A stretch of DNA of 64,000 bases, taken from NCBI GenBank assembly GCA_964036045.1, contig OZ038382.1:74944687-75008686 (forward strand), written 5' to 3'. Within the stretch, counting starts at the first letter, position 1; each line of letters opens with the position of its first letter. The notes beneath the pieces were generated by a model, which searched no databases, was not told where the DNA came from, and was given only the letters and a program-made list of their open reading frames with translations. This document shows positions 37,701 to 48,049 of this stretch, one piece after another. The position numbers and the translations under genes were made by a program. This stretch comes from Eutreptiella sp. 'Long Island Sound 2002'. Taxonomy: Eukaryota; Euglenozoa; Euglenophyceae; Eutreptiales; Eutreptiaceae.

Positions 37701-39340
37701 ATGAAAGGTCCGATTACGGTGAAATAGCGTCACAGCTGCATGAGCAAATCCACAAGCTGCCGTAGCACTTTTTTCAACCTCAACACCCCCGAAACCAAAA
37801 CTTCCGCCGACTTTTGTCTCCCAGATTGTCACCACCCACATTGATCAGCTTCCCGTGCGCTCCTAGTTATACAAACCCAAGTATCCGACCTTTTCTCCTA
37901 CCGCTGGTGCTGCAGCAGGACTCCTGAGCGGGGAAGACATTTTTGTGGACACATGGGAGGGGGATTTGATAAAACTTAGTGCAAGAGGAGATAAAACTCA
38001 GTAAGATGTGGTAAAACTTTACACAAAATAAATTAAACTGATTGACATTTTATTTTCAAAAAACTATGTTTACTAAGTGTGACTTGGTTTCTACTAAGTT
38101 TCACCCGTGGGTGCCCTTTTCCGGCCCGTAGGGCAAATGCAAGGGCACCAGAAGCATCGAAAATGTTTGCCCACTTCTTCCACTACCGTGGTGGCATAGC
38201 TTCTTGCTAGGGAATCAAATGCACAACAACCAACTCCTCCTAGTTTGCCCCAAGAATGTGTGGCCGGTCACACAGGAGGTAAAACTTAAGGTACAGGTAT
38301 TCGCAAGTAGGGGCAATCAACGACAAGTGGAGCACACAATGGCAATTGCCCGAATTATATACTTCCGCCACAATCAGGGGTGGTGCAAAAGACATATCAA
38401 CGGACGACGCTTCCAAAGTGCAGTCTACGCACGATCTAACTAACTGGCGTCGGGACTATGGAATAGGGCATTAGGCATTCCACAATAAGTCACGGACAAC
38501 CAACGCCACACCCATTTTGTTGCAATCCGCATTGAGACCGGTTTGGAGAGCCCAACAGTAATACACCACAATTTGAGCACAATCTGTGACATAGTTCTCA
38601 GTAGTGAGGTCCCTAAAACGGGGCACCCCACACTCAAATAGTTGCGGCGAGGGATCCAGAAACTATGACATGTACATACTGCCTCCAATCGTTTCCAAGC
38701 AGTGCTCCTGCCTCTGACAAGGATGGGCAATATGAGCCTTGTTTATCGCTGAGCGGTTTGCACACATCGGCCAAAATGTGTTCCCCACCAGGGCACCAAA
38801 TATGAAATATTGGGTGATCACTACATGGTTAGCGACAACGATTCCGGACGGAATGGAAGGGGCTGGTACGGGGTTCGTTGGGGTAGTTGACGCCTCAAAT
38901 ACACGGGCGCCGCTTCCATCCAAATTCCTAGAGTGGTTTGGGTGCAAGATGGTTTCCGCTTGGACCTCATTCTCCCACTTTTGTAGCGCCTATCTCACCT
39001 CATTGCCATCCTTGAGCATCCGGCTAGGCACTCCACTCCAACAAAGCAGTGAATGCACCGATTACAGTAGCACCACAAATATACCGCCCTATTGCATGGA
39101 CGGGACGTAAAATGTGGTGGGTACGCCCGCATTGAATGCATGCTTGCGGGCCAACTGACGCTTCACGTCTTCGGCCAGAGAAATAGGCTCCCCATCACAA
39201 CTACCGTCACTAGAGCAGTCATCCTCAACAGCGCTTTTGGCCTTTTGTGCCCACCTTTTCTTTGGAAGGGCCTTCTTGCGACTTCGGTTCACGCACATGC
39301 GGCGGCTCAACGCCGTGGACGACTGGCCGCTTGACACCGA
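34711..39340. other. mixed low-copy region, no confident gene
   Basis: GC-rich segments (34.7-35.3 kb and 35.8-36.9 kb) alternate with AT-rich ones (37.9-38.1 kb). There is a GT microsatellite at about 37551-37570, a G-run at about 36841-36852, and a short duplicated string GCCATACAAATGTCG (37050 and 37110). Several frames of 80-160 codons are present but none shows a family motif. The plus-strand frame at 34849-35103 and the minus-strand frames at 38440-39448 have the most protein-like composition. Confidence 0.4.
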
Positions 39341-39448
39341 CGGACCTAAAGGGTCGGACACCAATGTACGGGCATAGGTACATAACGCGTGCTGCCTGGG
39401 GGCCCCCAACACCTCGCACCGGGTGACAAAACCTGAGGTGGCCCACAA
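38440..39448 (-). pseudogene. possible decayed coding region, unknown family
   Basis: Three consecutive minus-strand frames give protein-like sequence: a basic then acidic segment (RKKALPKKRWAQKAK, then DDCSSDGSCDGEPISL) at about 39305-39160, a middle part near 38940-38700, and a third near 38660-38450. Stops separate them and I see no clear introns. It could be a relic of a transposase or host gene; I do not recognise it. Confidence 0.25.
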
Positions 39449-41109
39449 GTGGGCCGGGAGCTACATAACCCATGCTTGAGGGTCCCCAATGCTTCATATC
39501 GTGGGACCAAATCAGTAGTGGCCGATAAGTGGGCTAGGTGGCTACATAACCCCTGCCGCCTAGGGGGTCTTGATGCTTCAAAGAGGGGGGTCAAAATCCC
39601 ACATGGGCCACAAGAGGGCCGGGTGGCTACATACGTCCCAAAGCGTTGGGATCCCCCAAACAAGACGGGTGACATAGTCACCCGGCCCAATTGAGCGCCA
39701 CCTCTGACATTCTCCCCCGCTCACAGGCAATGTGGACCCCCCCGGTGGCATGCGTCATGTGGCCAATTACCCCACTTGTGGGCCACGTCTGAATTTGCCC
39801 CCGCTTGGAAGCGTTGGGGACTCCCGAGGCAGCAAGAGTTTTTGAGCAACCGAACAACTTCTGATTTTGTCCGCCGCGCTAAAGAATTTTCGACCCCCGG
39901 TCCGCAAGGGTTATGTAGCCACCCGCCCACTTGTGGGGCACCTCTACTTTTGCCCCCCAACCCTCGCCGCGTTGGGGATTCCCAATGCTTCAGGTCGGGG
40001 AACAAAATTAGAGGTGGCCCAAAAGTGGGCCGGCTGGCTACATAATCCCCAACGGCTAGCGGGGTCCCCATTGCTTCAGAGCGAGGGTCCAATTGACACG
40101 TGGCCCACAAGTGGGTCGGGTGGCTACATAACCCCTGCTGCGCGGGTGCTCCCCAACACTTCACGGCGAGTAACAAAATTGGAGGTGGCACACAAGTGGG
40201 CCGGGTGGCTACATAGTCCGTGCCGCCTAGGGGTTTCCGAACGCTTCCGTGCGGCTGACAAAATCAGAGGTGGCCCACAAATGGGACGTCCGGCAATATA
40301 ACGCCTGTCGCTAGGAGGAACCCAATGCTTTGGGGGGGGGGGGGGGCAAGTTCGGGAACGGCCCAAAAGTGGGCTGGGCGGCTGCATTATGCGAATGCTT
40401 GTTTCGGGGTCCCCAACCCTCCATAACGAGGGACAAAATGAGAAAGCGCCCACAAGTGGGTGGCGTGGCGAAATAACGCCTACCGCCTCGGGGGCTCCCA
40501 AGCGCTTAAGAGCAGGGGACAAATTCACAGGTGGCCCACAAGTGGGCCGGGTAGGTACACAAGCCCTGCCGCCCAGGAGGTCCCCAACGCTTCAAAGCGG
40601 GGTCAAGTTCAAAGGCGGCCCATAAGTGGGCCGGGTGGCTACATAATCCCTGCAAACTAGAGGGGTCCAACACGATTCAGAGCAGGGGGAAAAACCGGAG
40701 GTGGTTCACAAGTGAGCCGGGTTGTTGCAGAACCCCTGCCACCTGGGGGGCTCCCCAACGCTTAAGAGCGGGGGACAAACTCAGAGGTGGCCGACACAAG
40801 TGAGCCGGGTGGCTACATACCTCCTACCGCCTAGGAGGTCCCCAATTTTGGAGAGTGGGGGACCGAATCACAAGTGGCCCACAATTGGGGCGGTTCGGCT
40901 ACATAACCGCTACCACATGGTGGGGTCCCCAACGCTTTAGACTAGGGGACAATGTCAAAGGTAGCCCACAAGTCGGCCAGGTGGCAACATAAACCCTGTA
41001 TCATGGGGGATCCCCACCGCTTCAGAGCGGGGAACAAATTCTGAAGTGGCGCACACAATGGAGCCGGGTGGCTACATTACCCCTACTGCCTCGGGGGTCT
41101 TCAATGCTT
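39341..41109 (+). repeat. 86-bp tandem satellite, left part
   Basis: About 20 diverged units with period of roughly 82-93 bp, for example the GGGTGGCTACATA landmark at about 40118, 40200, 40630 and 40808. Each unit holds CCCCAACGCTTCAGAGCGGG, ACAAA and GTGGCCCACAAGTGGGCCGG-like sequence, the last being a short imperfect palindrome. A run of 17 G lies at about 40333. The array is split by the transposon at 41110 and resumes at 54133. Confidence 0.9.
41105..41109. other. target-site duplication of outer element (left)
   Basis: TGCTT immediately before the outer element's first base C; the same TGCTT follows its last base at 54133-54137. The pre-insertion site is the AATGCTTCAGAG part of an 86-bp satellite unit. 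Confidence 0.85.
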
Positions 41110-41315
41110 CTTAGGCGTCACAAGTTGCCCACCCTCTAGGATCCCGTATACGCGCGATGTGACAATATTCTACATTTCTACTTTGAGTATGCTATTTGAC
41201 ATATGTGACCAAAGTTCTTGGCAGAGCTGTGTGACACCCGTTGAAATACGTGTTGATGTGTTAGCCCTGTGTATCCCCATCTTCTAGTGTGTTGTATTTG
41301 ACGTTTTTCCAGAAG

Positions 41316-41616
41316 CTGGCCGAAAATGAGGCCAGCTTTTGGGTAACATTGCAAACAACTATGTGTATATGCAGTTTTCGACCCTTCTGGCCGAAATTTC
41401 GGCCAGCTTTTTGGTTTCCTAGTTAATAGGCATAGTTTTTTTCATTTTTCTTAGGTCTGGCCGAAATTTCGGCCAGCTTTTTGGTCTGTTCACTATTCAA
41501 GCACTTACATTCCGGTTCTCGGTACTTCTGCCCGAAATTTCGGCCAGCTTTTCCTATTTTTGAACATTTAAGCAATTATTTCCCCTTCGAACACACCTGG
41601 CCGAAATTATGGCCAG
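41316..41616 (+). promoter_or_regulatory. left subterminal palindrome cluster, outer copy (5 sites)
   Basis: Five copies of the 20-bp palindrome CTGGCCGAAATTTCGGCCAG start at 41316, 41387, 41457, 41528 and 41597: spacings 71, 70, 71 and 69. The second and third are perfect; the first (AAATGAG centre), fourth (CTGC start) and fifth (ATTAT centre) are mutated. Several are followed by CTTTTTGGT. They are probable binding sites for an element-encoded protein. Confidence 0.85.
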
Positions 41617-41944
41617 CTTGCAATTGTCGTTGTTCATGAGTATTACACCTTACACTCCTACATAACTGTTTTCTTGTCTTAGCATGAATGTCTTCTGCTA
41701 TTACTGTCAATGTTGTACATGCTGCAGTCACTGGTGCTTTTGCTACTACAGCTAAAGGGTTGTTGCGAAATGCATTACGTGGTGGGATTCTGCAAAAGCT
41801 TTTGCAAATCTGCCTCATGTTGCGGAAGAATCGCAGGAGCCGGCACTCCTTGACACAGTTGAAGGCTGCCGCCACTGAGAAGAAGCCCCCACGATGGTAC
41901 ATGACATTTTTGTCACAGTTCCATGCCCTATGCTGCCTGCTGCG

Positions 41945-41949
41945 TCGTA
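41945..41949. other. target-site duplication of inner element (left)
   Basis: TCGTA before the inner element's first base; repeated at 48476-48480. The matching uninterrupted site in the inner copy reads GCGCCGTATGGCC at 42777-42789, so the insertion landed within the first gene of the outer copy. Confidence 0.85.
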
Positions 41950-42154
41950 CTTAGGCGTCACAAGTTGCCCACCCTCTATGTCCCCGTATACGCGCGATTT
42001 GACAATATTCTACATTTCTACTTTGAGTATGTTATTTGACGTATGTGACCAAAGTTGTTGGCAGAGCTGTGTGACACCCGTTGAAATACGTGTTGATGTG
42101 TTAGCCTTGTGTATCCCCGTCTTCTAGTGTGTTGTATTTGACGTTTTTCTGAAG

Positions 42155-42454
42155 CTGGCCGAAATTTCGGCAGGTTTTGGGTAACATTGCAAACAACTAT
42201 GTGTATATGCAGTTTTTGACCCTTCTGGCCGAAATTTCGGCCAGCTTTTTGGTTTCTTGGTGAATAGGCATGATTATTTTCATTTTTCTTAGGGCTGGCC
42301 GAAATTTCGGCCAGCTTTTTGGTCTGTTCACTATTCAAGCACTTATATTCTGGTTTTTGGGTGGGCTTGCCGAAATTTCGGCCAGCTTTTCCTATTTTTG
42401 AACATGTAAGCAATTATTTCCCCTTTGAACACACCTGGCCGAAATTTCGGCCAG
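42155..42454 (+). promoter_or_regulatory. left subterminal palindrome cluster, inner copy (5 sites)
   Basis: Palindromes start at 42155 (one C missing), 42225 (perfect), 42295 (perfect), 42366 (one mismatch) and 42435 (perfect): spacings 70, 70, 71 and 69. The sequence between them differs from interval to interval, so only the palindrome and a short CTTTTTGG flank are conserved. The cluster lies between the TIR and the first gene, where a promoter or transposase-binding region would be. Confidence 0.9.
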
Positions 42455-42522
42455 CTTGCAATTGTCGTTGTTCATGAGTATTACACCATACACTACATAA
42501 CTGTTTTCTTGTCTCAGCATTA

Positions 42523-44685
42523 ATGTCTCTTGCTATTACTGTCAATGTTGTACATGCTGCAGTTACTGGTGCTTTTGCTACTACAGCCAAAGGGCTGTTG
42601 CGAAATGCATTACGTGGTGGGACTCTGCAAAAGCTTTTGCAATTCTGCCTCTTGTTGCGGAAGAATCGCAGGAGCCGGCACTCCCTGACACAGTTGAAGG
42701 CCGCCGCCACTGAGAAGAAGCCCCCACGATGGTACATGACATTTTTGTCACAGTTCCATGCCCTATACTGCCTGCTGCGCCGTATGGCCCTCCCATACTC
42801 TAACTGTGGGTCTGGTTACAACTGGGGTATTATGTCCTGCCGCCAACGCCGTAAGGTAGGAGTCCTTGGTCAGTGTAACACTAAGCAGGAGTCCATTCAC
42901 CATCGTGCTGGACTAGCAGCACACAACTTGTGGAACACCATGCACCGTAGGCAAGTTTGTATATGGTTTGATAACCTGAGGCGTTACAGGTCGGGAGCTG
43001 ATCCCCATTCACCCGACTTAACCCTAAACTGTACAGCTGTTGCTGTTTTGCACACTACTGCCCTACCTGCATACCGGGGTCTGCCGGAGCTGGCCGAAAT
43101 TGAGGCCAGGGTACCAAAGGTTGCTGATGACATCTTTCGCTCACATAGAGCATTGTTTGATCGTATTGATGTTGCCAACCAAGGTATTCAGAGAGTTTGG
43201 GTTCGTGCCCCTTTGGATATTGCCAGAAAAGATGTTCGTTCCCTCAACTGGAGACCCTTTTTCCTGTCTGAGCTCCGCTCCGGCACACACAAAGAGCTTT
43301 TGCAACTCGTGGTTGATTTGTCATGTGTGGAACACCGCACCAGACACTGTGTTCCGCTGCTTGTGGACATGAAAATACACTTTGCCCTACTTAAGCTGTG
43401 TTATGGTGCTGCTTATGTTCCCTGGAATGTACCACAATTACTGTTGGGTTTTCTGTTGGTGTACGGAGTATGGCATAGCTATAAGTATTGCGTTCAATTG
43501 ATCTACGGGGTGTTCCTGCCGTTCATTAAGTTTTTGGAGCAGGGGAACAGCCTTCAGGTTGGGTCTATCCTCCCTCGCAAGGTCAAGGTCATCCATATGG
43601 AGAAGACGTCGCTTGGACTCATGCTAGCCACATCGTCCAATAGAGGCAGACTAGATGAGCGCGTCACTTCCCTGCTCAATAGCCAGCGGAATTTGACACC
43701 CATTCAGCGCAAGGGTTTGCGTATGTTATTAGCCCTTAAGGCTTTGCTGTACACATACTGTCCAGCTGCTTTCAGCATTGGGACTTTGGTTCGTGAGTGC
43801 AACTGGCAGGGACGGGGGGCAGGTTCCGGTATTGTAGCTAAGCAGGCACTTGAGATGTCCCTACTGCTCATGCTGAACATCCTAAAGCCTGAGGAACAGT
43901 TAACCACGGCGTATGTGAAAACCACCGCTGTTGCTCTTTTGTTTTGGAGCCAGTGGCATTCCGCCTCCCTAGGGTGTATCCACTCTGAGGAGCTGGGTGA
44001 GGCACTTCTGAGTCGGTTCTCAGCCCACTGTCGCCGCAACACTGCCTGTACTAGTGTCCAACAGTCGTCTGATTTATTTCTGACACTTCCCCCTGTCCAA
44101 CCCGGAGAGAAAGTTTTGCGTGGTGTGCTGACAGAGAGATCCGTGGCAATGTTCTCTGCCAATCTTAAACAATTCATCTTGACAGCCCATACACAGAGCC
44201 TGCCCATTTGTGTTCCCGTTCCGGACTATAAAGTTGAGGTGAGAAGACTGGATGCAGTTGAGGATTTGACGTTCCCCGGTACCATGTCTAGGACACGAAT
44301 CACCACAGACCGTTTAAAAGTGGTTCTGTTGCATGCAATGCAAAATCTGGTTGCGCGTACCAGGGTTCCTGAGGGTGTTGAGGATTTTTTACAGACAAAT
44401 GCACCTGCCCGCACTGCTGCCGAGCAAGGGGTGTTGCGTACTGCACATGCTTCTATTCGCGCTGCCAACCGTGCACCGCCTGCTGCTCCTGCTGCTGCTC
44501 CTGGTGGAATTGCCTTGCCCCCAAAGCCACCCCCGAAGCCCCGAGCCAGAGGCCCCCCAGTACCCCCCCCGGACCCCCCCCGCCCAGTACCCCCCCCCGC
44601 CCTTGATTCCATTGCTGTCGACTCTTGTGATAGTGACCAGGATATTGATCGTGATCAGACAGCGTTGCCTCCTTTGAAGCCCTAG
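42523..44685 (+). CDS. 720-aa element protein, candidate transposase (unknown family)
   Basis: Single open frame from ATG 42523 to TAG 44685. I do not recognise a named family with certainty. Visible features: a basic N-terminal segment (LRKNRRSRHS); VCIWFDNLRRY with D150; a palindrome-derived LAEIEAR at 190-196; CVPLLVDMKIHFALLKLCYG with D282; then GVWHSYKYCV and an aromatic FLPFIKFL; and a proline-rich tail (from about 650) with an acidic end SDQDIDRD. Two aspartates in hydrophobic strands about 130 residues apart would suit an RNase H-like DDE transposase, but the third acidic residue is not identified. Just upstream is TTTTCTTGTCTCAG|CATT, a good splice acceptor, so a short 5-prime exon is possible. 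The homologue in the outer element is broken by three stops. Confidence 0.8.
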   Translation: MSLAITVNVVHAAVTGAFATTAKGLLRNALRGGTLQKLLQFCLLLRKNRRSRHSLTQLKAAATEKKPPRWYMTFLSQFHALYCLLRRMALPYSNCGSGYNWGIMSCRQRRKVGVLGQCNTKQESIHHRAGLAAHNLWNTMHRRQVCIWFDNLRRYRSGADPHSPDLTLNCTAVAVLHTTALPAYRGLPELAEIEARVPKVADDIFRSHRALFDRIDVANQGIQRVWVRAPLDIARKDVRSLNWRPFFLSELRSGTHKELLQLVVDLSCVEHRTRHCVPLLVDMKIHFALLKLCYGAAYVPWNVPQLLLGFLLVYGVWHSYKYCVQLIYGVFLPFIKFLEQGNSLQVGSILPRKVKVIHMEKTSLGLMLATSSNRGRLDERVTSLLNSQRNLTPIQRKGLRMLLALKALLYTYCPAAFSIGTLVRECNWQGRGAGSGIVAKQALEMSLLLMLNILKPEEQLTTAYVKTTAVALLFWSQWHSASLGCIHSEELGEALLSRFSAHCRRNTACTSVQQSSDLFLTLPPVQPGEKVLRGVLTERSVAMFSANLKQFILTAHTQSLPICVPVPDYKVEVRRLDAVEDLTFPGTMSRTRITTDRLKVVLLHAMQNLVARTRVPEGVEDFLQTNAPARTAAEQGVLRTAHASIRAANRAPPAAPAAAPGGIALPPKPPPKPRARGPPVPPPDPPRPVPPPALDSIAVDSCDSDQDIDRDQTALPPLKP
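43090..43109 (+). repeat. diverged exonic copy of the palindrome
   Basis: CTGGCCGAAATTGAGGCCAG, two bases off the consensus, read in frame as LAEIEA within the 720-aa protein. The same variant is in the outer copy at 48786-48805. It is the only copy found inside a coding exon. Confidence 0.8.
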
Positions 44686-44821
44686 ATGAGGCGGAACACA
44701 TCGGTGTGGATACTCAGGATTGGGACTGATTTCTGTTTGCAGCTGTGTTTGTCACTGTGGTATGGGTTCTGCCACGCATTGCCAGTGATTTTGGTGTGTC
44801 TTTTTGCTGTTTCATGTTTTT

Positions 44822-44980
44822 CTGGCCGAAATTTCGGCCAGACTTGTTGTTTTGTCATATGGCTACCCCCGGTACACAAATGACTTAAGGTTCTGGCCGA
44901 AATTTCGGCCAGCCTCTCAGAATGGTATTTGTACACAGTGGTTTGACATGCAGAGCAGTGCTGGCCGAAATTTCGGCCAG
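44822..44980 (+). promoter_or_regulatory. central palindrome cluster, inner copy (3 sites)
   Basis: Perfect palindromes at 44822, 44893 and 44961 (spacings 71 and 68), between the stop of the first gene and the start of the second. This is a likely promoter or control region of the second gene. Confidence 0.9.
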
Positions 44981-45099
44981 GTTATCCGAATTTCCTGTCA
45001 GGCAGTCCGTTTTGGTCCTTTTTTGGTTGATCTGTGCTTGTTATTTGCTATCTGGGAACTCTCCCCTTCATGAAATGTTGCCTTGTAGCCCTTTATTTT

Positions 45100-47687
45100 A
45101 TGACTGAGCCTGGAGGGGTATCGCAGGACATGGCTGTTTCGTCAGATGGTGAGCCTGCAGCAGACAATGGGCAATCTCAAGTGCAATCCCAGTCTCAAGA
45201 GGACCAGGCGAGCACAGAGGGACTTCAAAAGAAGCCTAAGACCGCACCAAAGAAAATTTCATCATCCTCCATCAAGTTATCGGACTGGGTTACGTCAACG
45301 ACGAAAATAAAGGTTCGGTGGGATCAGATTATTATCGACCACGACCGAAAATTTGGGCAGGTCCGTAGGATTTCGGATGATCGCGTGCAACGCCGCCACG
45401 ACGATCTGAAGGCAGCCCCGCCTGTGGATTACATCCAGGATCTTCTTTTTTATAAAGTCACTCGTATGTGTGTTGTGGTATTCTTCTCGATAGTACCGTT
45501 TTCGCGTCTGAATTTTTGACCCTGCTGTTACGAATATTCCTGTTGCACAGCCACTCGCTGGGTTCTGTTCGGGGGTCAGCATGTTTACACTGCTGCCCAA
45601 AAACACAAGACCGAATTTGAGATGAAAAATATGGAGACTCCGGATTGGACCCTGGTATTTGGTGGTTATGAAGTCAAACAGGACTGCCCCCTGCGGACTA
45701 GGCGCCGGCTTGCAGGCTTACATCAAATCCAGACCACTGCTGGCTCAGCATCCACCACATCGGAGCGAATGTCCCTACTCCTGGATAGGCTTGAGGATGA
45801 GGATGCCAATGAGTACACCCTGTACCATCACATTACTGTTATGCTTGAAGAGTGTGGTGTTACTGCCGAGGAAGGCACTGTGGTGTGTTTCATTTATTAA
45901 TTCGGTTTTGTCGATCGACCTGGCCGAAATTTCGGCCAGCTTCTGTGTTCCACATGTTCTCCTGTGCAGAGTGCTGTTGCCAAACGGTGGGGTGGCGTTG
46001 GGCGTTTGGTGAAATTTGTGGGTCTTCCTTCAGTAGACGCCATGGCAGCCATGGAAAAGCGTGGATTACATCCCGCACTGGGTACGTTCAAGGAAGTGGA
46101 AGGCATCACGCCTGACGGACTTCGCGAGATCGTAGGTTACATGGATGGGACAAAAAGTACTCTACCTGGTCTCAAAAAAATTGTAAAAGATGTTAAAAAG
46201 GCCCAGATGTGGTCCTGGCACATTCTTCATCCCGAGGCGGCTACCAATGGGCTTGTGAACAACACCAGAGGTATGTTTTGGTCAAACAGGGGTTTGTATT
46301 CGAATAAATCGACCGACCTGGCCGAAATTTCGGCCACCTTGTGTGTCGTTCAATTAATGCACAATAGGAGCCCACCCTGTGCTACCACCTGTCTGCAGCT
46401 ACACTTGGTACTATCGAGATGGCCAAAAGGCAGTGCGCTATTGCATCACACCTGAAGGTAGCCTATGGCAGCTGGACCTGGACTGAAGAAAACCCCTGGC
46501 CCCCGTGGTCAGCAGTAATTAAGGCCCCCCTTTGGAAGGAACCCAAATATGAGGGGTTGCGGGGATTGTTGCAGAAGCCTGTTGCTAAGCCTGTTTGTGA
46601 AAAATCTGATACTGGTCTGGTCAGTATCCAGTGTGCTAGGGAGTCCCTCGTTGAGTCAAGCACAGGCAAACTAATTGCAGAGTCAGGCCGTGTGGAACTG
46701 ATGGCAATGCGTTGTGGAGTCCCTGTTCCCAGTATCATTAGTTCACTGCCCTTTGCTGCTTGTGTCATTGAGGTGCCCCGCCTCTATACAGCTGGTTTGC
46801 ATAACCTGGTTGCGCAGTTGCTTTTGTCCGGTGTGCCTGTGTTCATTGCGGGTGAGTCTGCTGATGTGAAAGCCACTGTTGCTGCTTTGAAGGCCACTGT
46901 GGCTGAGGATATGTATCAGTGTGATGTTGCAATTTACAATTTGTCAAGCAAGACCCCGCTGTACACTTCCACTTCCCATCTGGTTTCCATTTGTTCTGCC
47001 ACTGCCTTTGATAACAGGCTTCCCCGTTACGTGGCTTTTACTGAAGGACCCATGTCGTCTGTGATGCCTGTTGAAATATTCTCATTTCTTTTGAGCCTGG
47101 TTCCGGTCCCAGAACGGGCAGGCAACTGGTTTTTGCTGGGGACTCTGTCTGTGTATTTTGCAAGCATGATGTCTACCAGGTTTTCCAAGGACTGTAATGT
47201 TGTGTGTGCCCTTTTGGGTGAGGAGACTGTTGTGCCCGATGACTTTGTTCAGCTCATCAGAGCAGGTATCACCAACGCCGACACGTGCCCCCCCAAGTCA
47301 TGGGAGGATGTGTACCACGACTTGGGGGCAGGTTTTCCTGTGGATTGTTCTGGGGTTAGGTATGTAGATGAGGATCCCGAGGAGCAAGATGGGGAGGCAG
47401 AGTCGCAACCAGAGACACAGACTCCAAAGAAGAAACCCAAAGCTGCCCCTGCCCCCTCACCCAGTGGCACGCAGTGCGCTCAGGCCACCCCAGCTTCCTC
47501 CTCAGGCACTGTTGCCCCTAATGGCAAAGGTACGAATACTTTTGTGAATCATTTTTCACCATCCCAGGGTGGAAACACACAGTCACAGAACTCTGCCACT
47601 GCCAAGTCTGGTGCTGCAGCCCCTGCCAAGCAGCCTGCTAACACACGTGCTAAGAAGCCCCGTGCATCTGGTCTGCGCAAGCGCTAA
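45100..47687 (+). CDS. 761-aa ParB/DGQHR-like and methyltransferase-like fusion, 4 exons
   Basis: Inferred exons are 45100-45463, 45551-45882, 45970-46270 and 46399-47687. Donors are GTATGT (exons 1 and 3) and GTGTGT; acceptors are CACAG, TGCAG and TGCAG. Phases join cleanly (2286 nt). N-terminus: Q/S-rich linker and basic patch, then KVRWDQIIID (from about 71) and WVLFGGQHVYTAAQ (125-138), a pattern like ParB or DGQHR domains (V/I-x-G-G-Q-H-x-x-x-A). Residues about 245-300 look helical and may be HTH-like. The C-terminal half has ACVIEVPRLY (about 453-462), where a DPPY-type motif would be, and NWFLLGTLSVYF (575-586), where a FxGxG motif would be. If so, it is a permuted methyltransferase fold lacking catalytic residues. 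A basic tail follows (KKPRASGLRKR), a likely nuclear signal. Introns 2 and 3 each carry one palindrome. The exon 2 end could be three bases earlier. Confidence 0.7.
45920..45939 (+). repeat. palindrome in intron 2
   Basis: Perfect CTGGCCGAAATTTCGGCCAG between the donor of exon 2 and its acceptor at 45969/45970. Conserved in the outer copy at 51614-51633. Confidence 0.9.
46318..46337 (+). repeat. palindrome in intron 3
   Basis: One mismatch (last base C). Conserved in the outer copy at 52012-52031, where it is perfect. Confidence 0.9.
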
Positions 47688-47726
47688 TGCCAGTCCTGCT
47701 GCTTATATTGCCTGTCAGCATGAATT

Positions 47727-48049
47727 CTGGCCGAAATTTCGGCCAGCATGCAGTCCTCAGCCTCTTCAGCCTCTTATTATTGTGTTTCCCCATAGGCACT
47801 GCAAACGTCTGCTTTGATTCGTCAGGTGGCAAGTATTTGCTTGTAATTGAGTATATTCTGTTGCACACCCTGTTCAAATCTCTCTGCTCCTGTGTTCCTT
47901 GCTCACGTCTACTGTCTTAGGTACCCATTTCAGTGATCACATTCGGAGTTTCGATGGACCTGGCCGAAATTTCGGCCAGCTTAGGCCTGTCTGTCAAATA
48001 GGACCATGTGTTTGGACTTTTTCGAAGAGCTGGCCGAAATTTCGGCCAG
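47727..48049 (+). promoter_or_regulatory. right subterminal palindromes, inner copy (3 sites)
   Basis: Perfect palindromes at 47727, 47960 and 48030, all downstream of the second gene. The last two are 70 bp apart, matching the left-end period. Confidence 0.9.

Noticed and set aside
42155-42454. CRISPR-like array: 20-bp palindromic repeats separated by about 50-bp unique spacers
   Set aside because: Only five units, with no cas genes and eukaryotic introns nearby; the spacers are the same in the outer copy, and single palindromes also occur elsewhere in the element, including introns. Protein-binding sites explain it better.
44822-44841. Palindrome as an intrinsic transcription terminator
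   Set aside because: There is no consistent U-tract after it, it occurs upstream of genes and in introns as often as downstream, and the host is a eukaryote.
46419-47687. The last exon of the second element gene as a stand-alone 422-aa gene
   Set aside because: The frame is open upstream to a good acceptor at 46398, and exons 1-4 join with matching phases; the internal ATG is not needed as a start.
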